A stretch of DNA of 64,000 nt from Hysterium pulicare CBS 123377. Taxonomy: Eukaryota > Ascomycota > Dothideomycetes > Hysteriales > Hysteriaceae. A program made the translations under genes and the position numbers. This document shows positions 25,401 to 34,900 of this stretch, piece after piece. Position 1 is the first letter of the stretch, and the number at the start of each line of letters is the position of its first letter. The stretch is from NCBI GenBank assembly GCA_000467715.1, contig AJFK01000180.1:124001-188000 (forward strand). The letters are read 5' to 3'. The notes below the pieces were generated by a model. That model did no database searches. It saw nothing but the letters and a program-made list of their open reading frames with translations, and was not told the DNA's origin.

Positions 25401-26511
25401 ACCGGTCATGGAGCGGCAGGGGCCCGCAGCCAGCTTCTGCCTCCGCCATCTGCAGCTACGGGGCCTCTCGTCGTCGCTCGTTCTGCATCTGTGTCGTTTT
25501 GGGCGACGTCTGTTTTCTGTGACGCCGCGCCAGCCAGCTGAAGTACATGTCCATACGGCGCCCTGCACATGGAAGCGAAATGGCGGCGCAACAAGCGTCG
25601 CCTCCTTCAACCTTTGATCTCCACTGCCATGTGGACCGTACTGGGATGCCACGCCTCTCTAGCTGGCCTACTCTCGCTTCCATTGGACGGGGAACGTTGG
25701 CATGTTCTCGAAAGCCAGCTTTGAGCAAAACGGGAACTTGGCCGAGCTAGCCAGGGCATCTTGCGACAGAGGTACGCAGCGTCATGTCGTCCGCCAGACG
25801 ACATCGGCCGCACGAGGTCGGCAGCAGCAGCAGCAGCATCCAGCTGCGGTGGAGGCCGCGTGCGAACTAAAGCGGCCCTCGCTCCAGGTGTCTTTGCCCG
25901 GGCAAGGAGCCAGACGGCTTCGAAGGTGCGAGGTGGACTTGATGCTGTCATATCTGCCTGCTGAACAACGGATCGCGATCGGTGATAGGCATGCCTGTGT
26001 AACGAAGGCTTGCAGCACTCTATCAACGGTTCTTCTGCCCCTTTCAAGCCTCGTGGCTCGTCTCCAAGGTTTGAGCATGAAACCATTTCCCCGCATATGT
26101 CCGCACGTGTGCTTACCGCTATCTTGGATCCCAACTTGCATCTAGCGCCGCCGAAGTGTCGAGACGCGGAAGGGTCGAAGCGTCAGAGCGATGCGAGGTA
26201 CCCTATTATGCTCGAGCTGATAATAGGTTAGCTCCAGCCTGTCCCTCGCGGCCAGCTGCTCCCATACTTCTCCCAAAAGACTCGACTTCCTCGAATGCTA
26301 ATTTCTCCTGATCTCATCATACCACTCTGAGCCAGCCTGCCATCCGTGCGAGCCTCCATTACATTAATCACGTCAATCCTTCCGTTGTCAATTTCCCCCC
26401 AGCAACAGGGTCCACTTCGTCATCTTTCTTTGCAAGGCCGTGTCCAGGTTTCGGAGCCGCTTACCGACATATCATTTACTTCTTCTGTCACCGCCCCCCA
26501 GTGGAGCCTCC
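22453..26511. other. Long non-coding region upstream of the bZIP gene
   Basis: About 4.1 kb. Several open frames of 100-209 codons lie here (for example 23375-24004 +, 25607-26134 -, 25702-26145 +), but they overlap on opposite strands in a GC-richer stretch and show no family resemblance or splice structure. A short (cag)n run is at about 25815-25835 and a gcaagcac-type repeat at about 25057-25080. A 69-codon upstream frame at 26346-26555 overlaps the bZIP start. It may be the promoter and long leader of the regulator gene. Confidence 0.45.
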
Positions 26512-27950
26512 ATGACTTCAGTACTACCTTTCAGAAATCCAATTCACTTTGGTAATTGTGACCCCATGAGCACGCCAACCTACACCCACTCGCCTCTCAT
26601 GGCCAGCATGAAGAAGTCGCCCTCGTATGAGGGCCAATCTTCAGGCTCCGAATCCAAGAAGCAAACCACGCCTGGTGCCAAGCGACGGCCGTCTCGGGCA
26701 GGTACGCGCAGCGTCACAACACTCACCGCTGCTCAACTGGAACGGAAAAGAGCAAACGACAGAGAAGCCCAACGTGCTATCCGCCAGAGAACCAAGGATC
26801 ATATCGAATCACTGGAACGCCGAATCGCCGAACTCACTACTCAGCAAGATGGCAATAATCCTTCGAGAATCATGGAATTGATCCGACGAAACGAAGAGCT
26901 CGAACAAGAGAACGCCGTCCTCCGATCGCGTCTCAGCCACGCAGTATCAGCTTTGGGCGGCTCAGACTCGAACATAGGTACGTGGTGCACTTGTCCAAAG
27001 CACAGATCAATTCTTGTCTCCCAAATTACGCGGCTTGTATATTTGCTTTTGGGCTTCGGCGCGGGATTCGGCGACAGATAACCGCATTTCCCGAAGCCTT
27101 TATTTCCTTTTCGGGTGTTTCCTCGTTTCTGGAAGCTTGCCGAGCTGCTGCGTAGCCGGCAAATGACTCCTCGGTACCTGCGCAATGGCGCGTGCGCAAA
27201 CGGCTTTGCTGACGATTTTGCTTTTTAGGAAATGTGATGGGCGGAGCAGAAAGTGGCATGTTGTCAGCAACTGGTGGAGCGCCGTCTCCAAGCGATAGGG
27301 TTCAGATGCTCAGCCAGCCTCGACGGTCATCGACAGGAACCGCGAGGAGCGTTCACTCAGCACCTGACCAGGGAACTCCAGTTTCGCAACCCGGCCATTG
27401 GCAGCCTCAACATGCAGCGTACGCAACGACTGCATCTCCGCATATCGAACACCCAAACCCCTTGGACGTTGCCGGACAGTCGGACGCCGTACGCTGGAGC
27501 CCTCACCCCCATCCTCATCAGCAGCAGCATCCCGTCTCAATGGGCGTACAAGACCCTACTCTCCATGCAGTGGACTCAAGCGGTCTACAATACCCCTACG
27601 TTCTAGATCCAAACAACCGACCGATAAATTACCCCATGGAAAATCAACAGATTCAACCGCAGTCAATGCAACAAATGACTCCCGGCTACGGAACCCCCGT
27701 CTCCAATCCTTCGCCTCACCCGCCAGAGTATCAGCGCCATATGAGTGGGCCGAATCTTTCGATGAACGCCCCAACCCCTCAGCAACAAACACAGTATTCA
27801 TCCTATCCAACTCATGCACATCAGGCATATGTGCCACAAGTCAGTCATCCGGGAGAGATGCAGATGATGCAGCAGCCACAGGGAATGATGCAAGATCAGA
27901 GCCATATCATATACCATATGAACCCCATTATGAAAGTGGACCCCAATTGA
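26512..27950 (+). CDS. bZIP transcription factor
   Basis: Exons 26512-26977 and 27229-27950 join in phase across a 251-nt intron to 395 residues. The basic region at about 77-97 (ERKRANDREAQRAIRQRTK) with the conserved Asn-x2-x2-Arg layout of fungal bZIPs leads into a leucine zipper at about 98-145. The rest is low complexity: Ser/Lys-rich before the basic region, and a Gln/Pro/His/Met-rich C-terminus (QQQQ, HPHPHQQQ, MQMMQQPQG) that looks like an activation domain. The protein should bind DNA as a dimer in the nucleus; target genes cannot be read from the sequence. The start is uncertain: ATG 26512 is the first in a supported context, while ATG 26566 (MSTPTYTHSP) in the same frame is as likely. 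Splicing joins SDSNI to GNVMGGAESG; reading through the intron would add a stop at 27081. Confidence 0.88.
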
Positions 27951-28828
27951 GAATACCAGGGAGAAAGGACATCATTCAAAGTTCACCTTTTAGGGTGGAT
28001 GGCACAACCTATGGCTACCAGAATTCCAAGGCAAAGATGGTTGACAGGATGGGAGGAGTGCGAGGAGCAGAGCATTGCATAGGAAACTATTCTACATTGC
28101 CGAGTCGGGAAAGCTGCTTTTGCGGAATATCAAATTCAAAGCCGCTGGTCGATCTGTTCGCGGACTATGCAAACAGATGTGACGGCAGTAGCCTTCCGAA
28201 AGCTTATTATTGCATTAAAGAAAGCGAGGAGCGATACACTACGCGTGGTGGTACCTGTTCAGGTAGTACACCGAAACTCACAGTACCACATTAGAAATAC
28301 TAGCTCGGAACGTAGCTCAATTTGTCATCATGTTCGACCAGTACCTATCTGAACCACCCCGAAAAAGCCTTTACCAGCATAACCAGATCTCGCACACCAA
28401 CAGATACCAATGGATGTCGCAATCCTCACGTGGAAAAAGACCATGAATCGAGAGGCATCTGCACAACATTCTTCGAACCAGGGGACCAGCACGTTACTTC
28501 GAAACAACGGTCGTTCGAGTCGATGAGGCAACCGTATGCGGGGACATCGGATGCGCTTGCATTCGAAACCAGCTATCATTGACAGAAACATCACAAGGCT
28601 CTGGAGCCATGGTAGCAATAACTATCAGGCCATTGTGCCAAGCTGGAACCGGTACCGATTACGCAAAGTCCCAGAGCCCTAATGGACCCTTTGAGTCTTG
28701 GCTTGTGCAGCTCTGGCTTGATCGGCCCGGATCTGAGCTAGCAGATCGGGATACTGTCCGGGTACCTGTCAGTGGTTGGAAAACAAAAAGGAGAATGGCG
28801 TGACGGCTCCATGGTTCATCACTACAAC
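27951..28828. other. Non-coding, between convergent genes
   Basis: 3' flanks of the bZIP gene and of the minus-strand oxygenase. A frame open from 27398 to 28294 is a shadow of the bZIP exon running into the 3' flank. Nothing else seen. Confidence 0.5.
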
Positions 28829-30353
28829 CTAAAGAACCTCGCAGGTTGCCTACAGAACACAGGCGACGCCACAAACCGTCTCAAAGAAAAAGGAGAACCA
28901 GACACAACACTCACCCATCTCTCTCCCACATCGGGATGACTTCTGACCCTGTTCATCAAGGTCGCTTCTCCAAGATGTCCCCACCTCCCTTTCACAAACG
29001 TAAACTCGACATCATCTCTCCTGGCCTTCCTGGCCTCATCTCTGAGCTTCAATACACTTTGCGGCACATCCATAGCCTCGAACTGAGCATCATAGCTCAC
29101 GCCTTGGAAGAAAGGCACCGAATACCTCGCCCCATCACCCTTCCTAGGACTCAGAACTCTATGCGTGGTGCTCGCGCAGACACCATCTGTCAAAGCCTCC
29201 ATGCCTTGGCCTATCGCTACGACCAGCGTACCAGGGATAGGCGAACAATCAACCCACTCTCCTCGCGCGTTCTGCGCCTGGAGTCCCGGCTGCGGAGACG
29301 CCTGCAAGAGATAGCTAGTTAACATGCTGTCTTTATGAGGTCCGACGCCCTGCCGTAAGATCTCCTCTTTGCGCTTTTCTTCATCGTTCGCGCTTTTCCC
29401 TAGGGCTTGGATATCGACTTCAGGATACTTGACGATCTTGAGCTTGTGCTGCTGATCTGTATCGAAGAATTTATCGAAGGCCGTCGAGGGGAGGCCTATG
29501 GCTTCTGCTATTAGAGAAGTGAAGAAGGTGCTTATGGCTGCCATGCGTCGCATGTAGTCTTCGTATATGGGGCGGAAGGAAGGGAGATGGGAAGGCGAAG
29601 GCCATTGGTTTGGTGCCAGTAGGTTATGGTAGAGTGGCGCCTCCGAAGAAGGGACTTCATGAGGTGTAGACAGATCGAGTTGCTCGCGGTGGTCGGGGTT
29701 ATGGGCTGTTGTCTCGTTGTCGAGCTGGCAAATCCTTGTCAGCCCGTGATGATGATAAGTTTACCAAGAAAGAAGAAGAGAAGAGAAGGAAAAAAAGTAA
29801 AGAATCGAAAACACTGAACAGACATGATTAATGACCCCTTTGATATCCTAGCATTTGTTTATCGGTACGCATCAAAAGCATGTTGGGTATTTGATTTTTT
29901 TACAGCATAGCATAGCATATAAACTTTGTAATAAGAGCAAATTTAAACATCTTCATCGTTCTCACCAAAACCTTAACATGTCCCTCCTTTCTGATCTGTA
30001 ATCTCCAGCAACTTGGGAAACCCAAAAACAAAAATTGGAAGCTTATAAAACAACTAAAAATTAAAACTCACCCTACTCCATCCCAAAAAGCTTTTTTGAT
30101 TCTTCATCTCAATCTTCTCCTTTTCCTCCCACGGCAGCTCTTCAAAAAACTCATGACATTCCCTAATCACACCCTCAACTAAATCCTCGGGCAGCCCGGT
30201 TTCAGAGAGATACAAGAAGCCAACGTTCAGCAGAGCTTCCCGCAACGAGTTCAGGAATTGCGGCTTTGTTTTCGGATCACGGGCTTGCGAGAGCGGGAGG
30301 ACGGGGATTTGAGAGAAGGTGTGGGGTTCTGAGGGCGGGAGTGCTGAGGGCAT
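28829..30353 (-). CDS. Isopenicillin-N-synthase-like Fe(II)/2-oxoglutarate oxygenase
   Basis: Exons 30353-30072, 29724-28915 and 28849-28829 join in phase to 370 residues. The N-terminal DIOX_N-type domain (about residues 10-120) contains LREALLNVGFLYL and KNQKSFLGWSR, followed after splicing by LDNETTAHNPDHREQLDLS. The C-terminal core has the iron ligands His224 and Asp226 (GPHKDSMLTSYLLQ) and His282 (STTHRV), and Arg294-x-Ser296 for 2-oxoglutarate. Members oxidise varied small molecules, including secondary metabolites and gibberellin-type substrates; no substrate is predictable, and no biosynthetic cluster surrounds it. The first intron is unusually long (347 nt, AT-rich) and the last exon only 7 codons, so the C-terminus after VGERW is the weakest part. 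A start at ATG 30404 (17 residues longer) is possible. Confidence 0.9.
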
Positions 30354-31945
30354 TGTTTGTGTTGGAGGTAGGTTATCAGAATGGAAGAATTGAAGAATCG
30401 ACAACGCAAGATTTAAAGATCTAGGAGAGATGCAAGAAGGAAAGATTCAGATATCCGTGTTGTTTTCGTCAGGTTCTTCGTGGCGTGCTCTCACGCCTTT
30501 TCGTGAGTGATTGCGGGGCACGCCCTATGCCCCCATCTGCTTGCACCACCCTTTCCCTTGCTCTTCTCAAGCCAAAATCCACCTCACAGCCAGCGACAAG
30601 GCCGAAATCTTCAAAAGCAGCACAGCAGCGAGAGCAAAGACTTCAGCCACAAACATGTCTCTATCCCTCTCGCGCATCAACGGGCTTGGTGTTGTCGGAC
30701 TGATTCATGATGCCCGCCCGCGTTAATGCGAGTATTATTGCGCCATCCCATAGACTCGCTTCATCGTGACCAACGCCCTCGTCGTCATCGTGCAACCCTC
30801 GTGTCATGTCACATGAATCGCAAAGCGCGGAATCGGTACCGCGGGCTTGGAAAGTCGCATGGCAGAGCAAGGTATAATAAGGCCACGCTTAATCTTACTT
30901 GTACTGCTCCTATACGAGGATACGGACCTCAAAGCATTTGAAGTGCTGTTAAGCTCAGTCCACAACGAGGACCAGGCCCCCGGATCCCCGGGTAACGGGG
31001 CTTATTTTAAGCCTTCCATGGATCGCCCTGTGTCACTTTGTGTAAATTGGCCGTCCGTGGTGGTACAAGTAACGGTTGCGGAGAGGGTTGGGATGGGATT
31101 GGCTTTCCGCGGTGCACTGACTACGGGATGAAATTACAATCGCGATTGATATTGATGGACTGTGCTTTGGTATATGGTGTCAGACATGGACGGGGGGGAC
31201 GCGTGGGATCATGGGTCATGGTTGCACAACAGGCATCACCGCTGGGCCTTGGAGATTTAAAGTTTGCATGGGACGGAGGATGAGGGTTGGTATAGGCAAT
31301 TCTGTGGGGTCTTTCGGTCATAGCGATTGCTGCTATGGACATGTGTTGGTTTTATTATGTGGAGGAGGGTTTGGGGTTGGTGTCAGCGTTGGTGGGGTCT
31401 TTGGATTGTGAGATGATAGTGAGGCTGCAGAATGAGGCTTGAAATAAGCTCCGTGAACTGGGGTGGTGTTATTCTCGTCTCATTTTAGATGTTGGTAGTT
31501 GCTTAGAGTAGATATGTCTAGATTTATGGTTGGCAAGTGGAGAATGCCTTAGTGACATACGCATAGTCACACACGTAGAATTTGTTTACTGGTTATTGTT
31601 GTACAGCATGCCTATTTTGGGGAAGTAGATGAGGGATACGTCTATGCACGTACTGTGAGCTAAACTGGCAATAATGCACTGAGAAGAGTCCGACTAAAAC
31701 ATATAATTAAGAAGTACTTAAAGATTAACATTTATAGAATATTAATCTAATCCTAGATTAGAGCTCTAGAATTAAGTATACCGTAGCTGTGCAGAATGAA
31801 CCGAACTCCCTTTGACAAGTTTCCCAAATCCAAATGCCATACTCTAAATACGGGAAATGCCATAGCTGTATACCTCAAAGCTCAAACGGTATCATTATAA
31901 CTCCTTAACATGCCTAACCCTCCCCCAACCAATCTGTTGGAGAAC
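30354..31945. other. Non-coding spacer
   Basis: About 1.6 kb, with the promoter side of the oxygenase on the left. Overlapping frames of 66-94 codons have no family resemblance. An AT-rich patch at about 31690-31790 is listed separately. Confidence 0.5.
31690..31790. repeat. Short AT-rich patch with a small inverted repeat
   Basis: About 100 bases of strongly AT- and TpA-rich sequence with the small inverted repeat taatcta...tagatta around 31742-31760. It has words in common with the patch at 3290-3640 (ttaaagatta). It could be a RIP-worn remnant or simply an AT-rich spacer. Confidence 0.2.
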
Positions 31946-32239
31946 CTAAGAAAAAGGTGATAGACGTTGATGTGCTGATGGTTTCGTATCATCTTCCGGA
32001 GCTGGTTTTGGCTTCTTCTCCGATACTGGAGGCTCGTTTGCTGTTTATACTTAGTCCCATCAAGCTTAACAATGCAGATACTATAATATCTTACGAGGCT
32101 TCAAGGTCTTGGTCTTAGATTCTGGTTTAGTCCATTTGAGGGCTTGCTCCAGCTTCTCGAGCTGGGGTAAAAGTGAACGAATCTCTGGTTTGACCGCAGT
32201 GTGTGTGGCAGAGAGGCAGCGAATCGCGTTTAGGAACAT
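31946..32239 (-). CDS. Candidate small gene, 79 residues, unknown function
   Basis: ATG 32237-32239 opens a 145-nt exon to 32095. A 54-nt intron (GTAAGA donor, actaag branch-like word, CAG acceptor) leads to a 95-nt exon 32040-31946 ending in TAG, and the phases match. The predicted protein begins MFLNAIRCLSATHTAVKP, which looks like a basic amphipathic mitochondrial presequence. Then comes a helical stretch (EIRSLLPQLEKLEQALKW) and a Lys/Pro/Glu-rich tail (EKKPKPAPEDD). I recognise no family. Support is the clean intron, the preserved frame and the protein-like composition; the gene was too short and split to stand out as an open frame. It lies tail to head with the spartin-like gene upstream on the same strand, about 340 bases away. 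Confidence 0.45.
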
Positions 32240-32581
32240 GGTTGCGGATCAAGGTGATAGTGGTAGAAAGTTGCTTCGAGGTGTTTCCCAAAGGTCGAAT
32301 GGAGTTGATGTTAAGTTGGAAAAGGTTGATAGTGGGTGTTTGAAAATCAGGGAGAAACTGTGTACCTGCAGTTTATATGGGGTTGAGTGGAAAAAGCTAA
32401 GATCTGAAAACTTTATTGTGATGATATATAGTGAAATGGGAATCTGTGAACCACAGGCAGAAAATGGCACTACGGCCAGTTTTAAGCAGACAAACATGAC
32501 GCCAGAAAACACGTCGCAAACCAGGTTCAATCACCGTATGCCTTTCATAAGCTCATTCATCGTCTATGCCCATTTCTAATC
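32240..32581. other. Spacer between two minus-strand genes
   Basis: It would be the 3' flank of the spartin-like gene and the promoter or leader of the small gene. A plus-strand frame at 32109-32579 covers it but overlaps the small gene antisense and has no family resemblance. Confidence 0.4.
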
Positions 32582-34144
32582 CTATCGCTTCTCAGGTGCG
32601 TATTGACCATGCAGTGGCTCGCCGATACCAGGAGAGTAGTTTGATGCTGGCGCACTGCCATATGTCACCACCGAAGGTTGTCCTTGTCCCAAGCTATTGT
32701 TTTCGACCCCAGGTCGAAAGTCGATAGGGTTTATTACGCCGCCGTCTCCACCTCCAACAACGACCTCACCGCCTCCCTTGACCTTCCCTACAACCATGCC
32801 TTTCGCGACAGACTTGATGACTGCACGCCTTGAGACGCCCGTGACATCAATATATACTAGACCAACGTTCTTGACACCTCCCGCCAGATCCGCTGCGATG
32901 GTGCCAGCATCTTTACCATACTTGTGGCCAACCACTGTGCTTGCAGCAGCCCCGCTAGTTGTCAGCAAATTCTTTCCAGAATAAGCAATACCATCGGCAA
33001 TCGTCGAGAATGCAATCATGGATTTGTTCAGAAGACCAGGTTTGTACTCTTCGTTTACTGTGCCGTCCTTGTTTGTAGTCTTAGATGCTTTGGCCTTTCG
33101 GTTAGCTAACGAAGCGCCGATATTCTGAGCATGCTTTGTTGCTTGCCCAACTGTCTTGGCAGAGAGGCCCGCTACTCCCGTTGTGAAAGTATTGATCTTG
33201 CGCACGCGGTCGTGTGTTGTCGGTTTGAATGTCATGGGGGTTTCATTTGGTTTTACTTTCTGGGTGAAGTTCTCAGCACCAGAGACGAGCATATTACTGA
33301 GGTAGCTTGAGCTTGTAACGATCAATCGAGAGGCAGCTGCCGCATTCTGAACAAGTGTGGAGTCTTTATATGCTGGGTGTCGTGCCAGGCGGAGGTAGTC
33401 TTCGGAGATCGGTTTTACATCGATTCGTTTACCGTCCTGCGACACCGTTATCTCGACAGGATCTGCAACAAAGTTAGCATCCGGATGTGATTTGTCATGG
33501 TGATTCCATGGCTTACTCTTGGATCCAGGTTTCAGCGATGGGTCTTCAACCACGTTGGCACCTTCTGCTAATTCGCCGACAACGCTTCCATTTTCTTCGT
33601 CCACTAGAACAATGTGGCCTGGATGTTTCTCTCCGTAGCCAACATATCCTTCGCCTGGTGCGTACTCTGCAGGATTGTATGGTTTTGCACCCTTCTCAGA
33701 GGGTGGGGCAGTTGCTCGTTCTAAGAATGCCGTACACTGCGCCAGAATAGTCTCGAATGTATCGATGTCTTCTTGGGTGCATTGACTGGATCCCTTCCCT
33801 ATTGTAGGGAACTCAATTCGTGTAAAAGCTCCACTGCCAGGACCCATGTCCCATCGTGGAATTAGGTAGCTTCTCGGAGGCTGATGATAGATCTGAGTAG
33901 TGGCGGGTAGGGGGAGGTCGAGTTCGGGTGGCAAATTGAGGTGAAGGTAGAAGTCTTCCTCAGGGGCTTCGTTCTGTCCATGGGTGTTGCTGAGGTCTGC
34001 GAATGGAGAGTTTGTAGGGACCATCAACAGGGAGAGTGTTTGTGCGCCAGAAGGAGTAAGAGACGTCTCCTCTCCATTCTGGATATGGTATGCCCTGATG
34101 TTGCCGATAGAGTAGAGCAGGCGAGGGTCATTATGGCCTGCCAT
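32582..34144 (-). CDS. Senescence/spartin-domain protein
   Basis: Single exon, 520 residues from ATG 34144. The N-terminal half is a folded beta-rich region (LLYSIGNIRAYHIQNGEETSLTPSGAQTLSLLM, given here in parts: the LYSIGNIRAYHI and TPSGAQTLSLL segments). The C-terminal half, about residues 260-460, matches the plant-senescence/spartin domain by its alternation of short Gly/Ala-rich helices: LVTSSSYLSNMLVSGAENF, TTGVAGLSAKTVGQATKHA, IADGIAYSGKNLLTTSG and VGHKYGKDAGTIAADLAGGVKNVG. Spartin-type proteins associate with lipid droplets and endosomal membranes in animals; the fungal role is not established. The tail is Gly/Pro-rich and probably disordered. The gene is divergent from the TRK transporter, about 0.75 kb away. 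Confidence 0.85.
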   Translation of the reverse strand: MAGHNDPRLLYSIGNIRAYHIQNGEETSLTPSGAQTLSLLMVPTNSPFADLSNTHGQNEAPEEDFYLHLNLPPELDLPLPATTQIYHQPPRSYLIPRWDMGPGSGAFTRIEFPTIGKGSSQCTQEDIDTFETILAQCTAFLERATAPPSEKGAKPYNPAEYAPGEGYVGYGEKHPGHIVLVDEENGSVVGELAEGANVVEDPSLKPGSKSKPWNHHDKSHPDANFVADPVEITVSQDGKRIDVKPISEDYLRLARHPAYKDSTLVQNAAAASRLIVTSSSYLSNMLVSGAENFTQKVKPNETPMTFKPTTHDRVRKINTFTTGVAGLSAKTVGQATKHAQNIGASLANRKAKASKTTNKDGTVNEEYKPGLLNKSMIAFSTIADGIAYSGKNLLTTSGAAASTVVGHKYGKDAGTIAADLAGGVKNVGLVYIDVTGVSRRAVIKSVAKGMVVGKVKGGGEVVVGGGDGGVINPIDFRPGVENNSLGQGQPSVVTYGSAPASNYSPGIGEPLHGQYAPEKR

Positions 34145-34900
34145 GACGACGCCGAGGGGTGTTGGAGAGTTGGAGTTGGAGCTTCGACAAGGCGAAACGG
34201 AAGTGAAGCGAAGATACTATAGGGAGCTATAGATAGCCAGGAGGAAGAGGCGTCTAAAGACAAGACGTAGAAGAAGAGAAGGTAGTAGTTGATGGTAAGC
34301 GGGCTGAGATGGAGGGGGTTTTCTACTGCCACCAACAAGCCAAGCATTCTGAGCATCATCCAACACCACACAATTCCTGTATCGCGCGCTAAACAACGTT
34401 ACGTCAAAGGTTCGAATGTATGAACGCCACAACTACGCACAGCCACATGCATGTGCTCACTGTGATTGGATAAAGCCAACATAAGCTTAGTTGTCCAACG
34501 GCGATCGAGTCTGGAATTGTGGCTGAGCGCGATTTTCTATGATTCGTTTGCGGCTGCGACGATGATTTGCGCACCCGCACTGCAACACTCCTGTCCGATT
34601 CTCCGCGTGAATACCTCAGCAATCCCCTTCCAACTATCCTCTAGTACGGAAATGACTTCCTAGATGCTGTCTCACGACCAATATGCGATGGCACGTGCTT
34701 GATTACGTATGGTAGGAGTTTGACAAACCTCTCTTTTCAAAGACATCCACTTCCCACCCAACACTTCAACGACAAGGCCATGGATTATTCACCGCCCTTT
34801 TGGATATGCCACTCGTTCCCTAAGAAGCTCTCGAAAGTCCGACCCTCGCGAGCCGGAGCTCAAGACAGCCCGTAAACATCCATTTACAAAGACTACCATC
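34145..34900. promoter_or_regulatory. Intergenic region between divergent spartin-like and TRK genes
   Basis: About 0.75 kb. It should hold both promoters. The TRK-proximal part is rich in CAAC/CCAC words. An in-frame candidate start is not seen upstream of 34901; the ATG at about 34780 is out of the TRK frame. No TATA box was recognised. Confidence 0.4.

Noticed and set aside
23375-26145. Open frames of 119-209 codons on both strands upstream of the bZIP gene.
   Set aside because: They overlap each other on opposite strands in GC-richer DNA, have low-complexity or arginine-rich composition, and lack splice structure or family resemblance.
32109-32579. 156-codon plus-strand frame over the candidate small gene.
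   Set aside because: No family resemblance; the opposite strand has an intron-supported reading instead.
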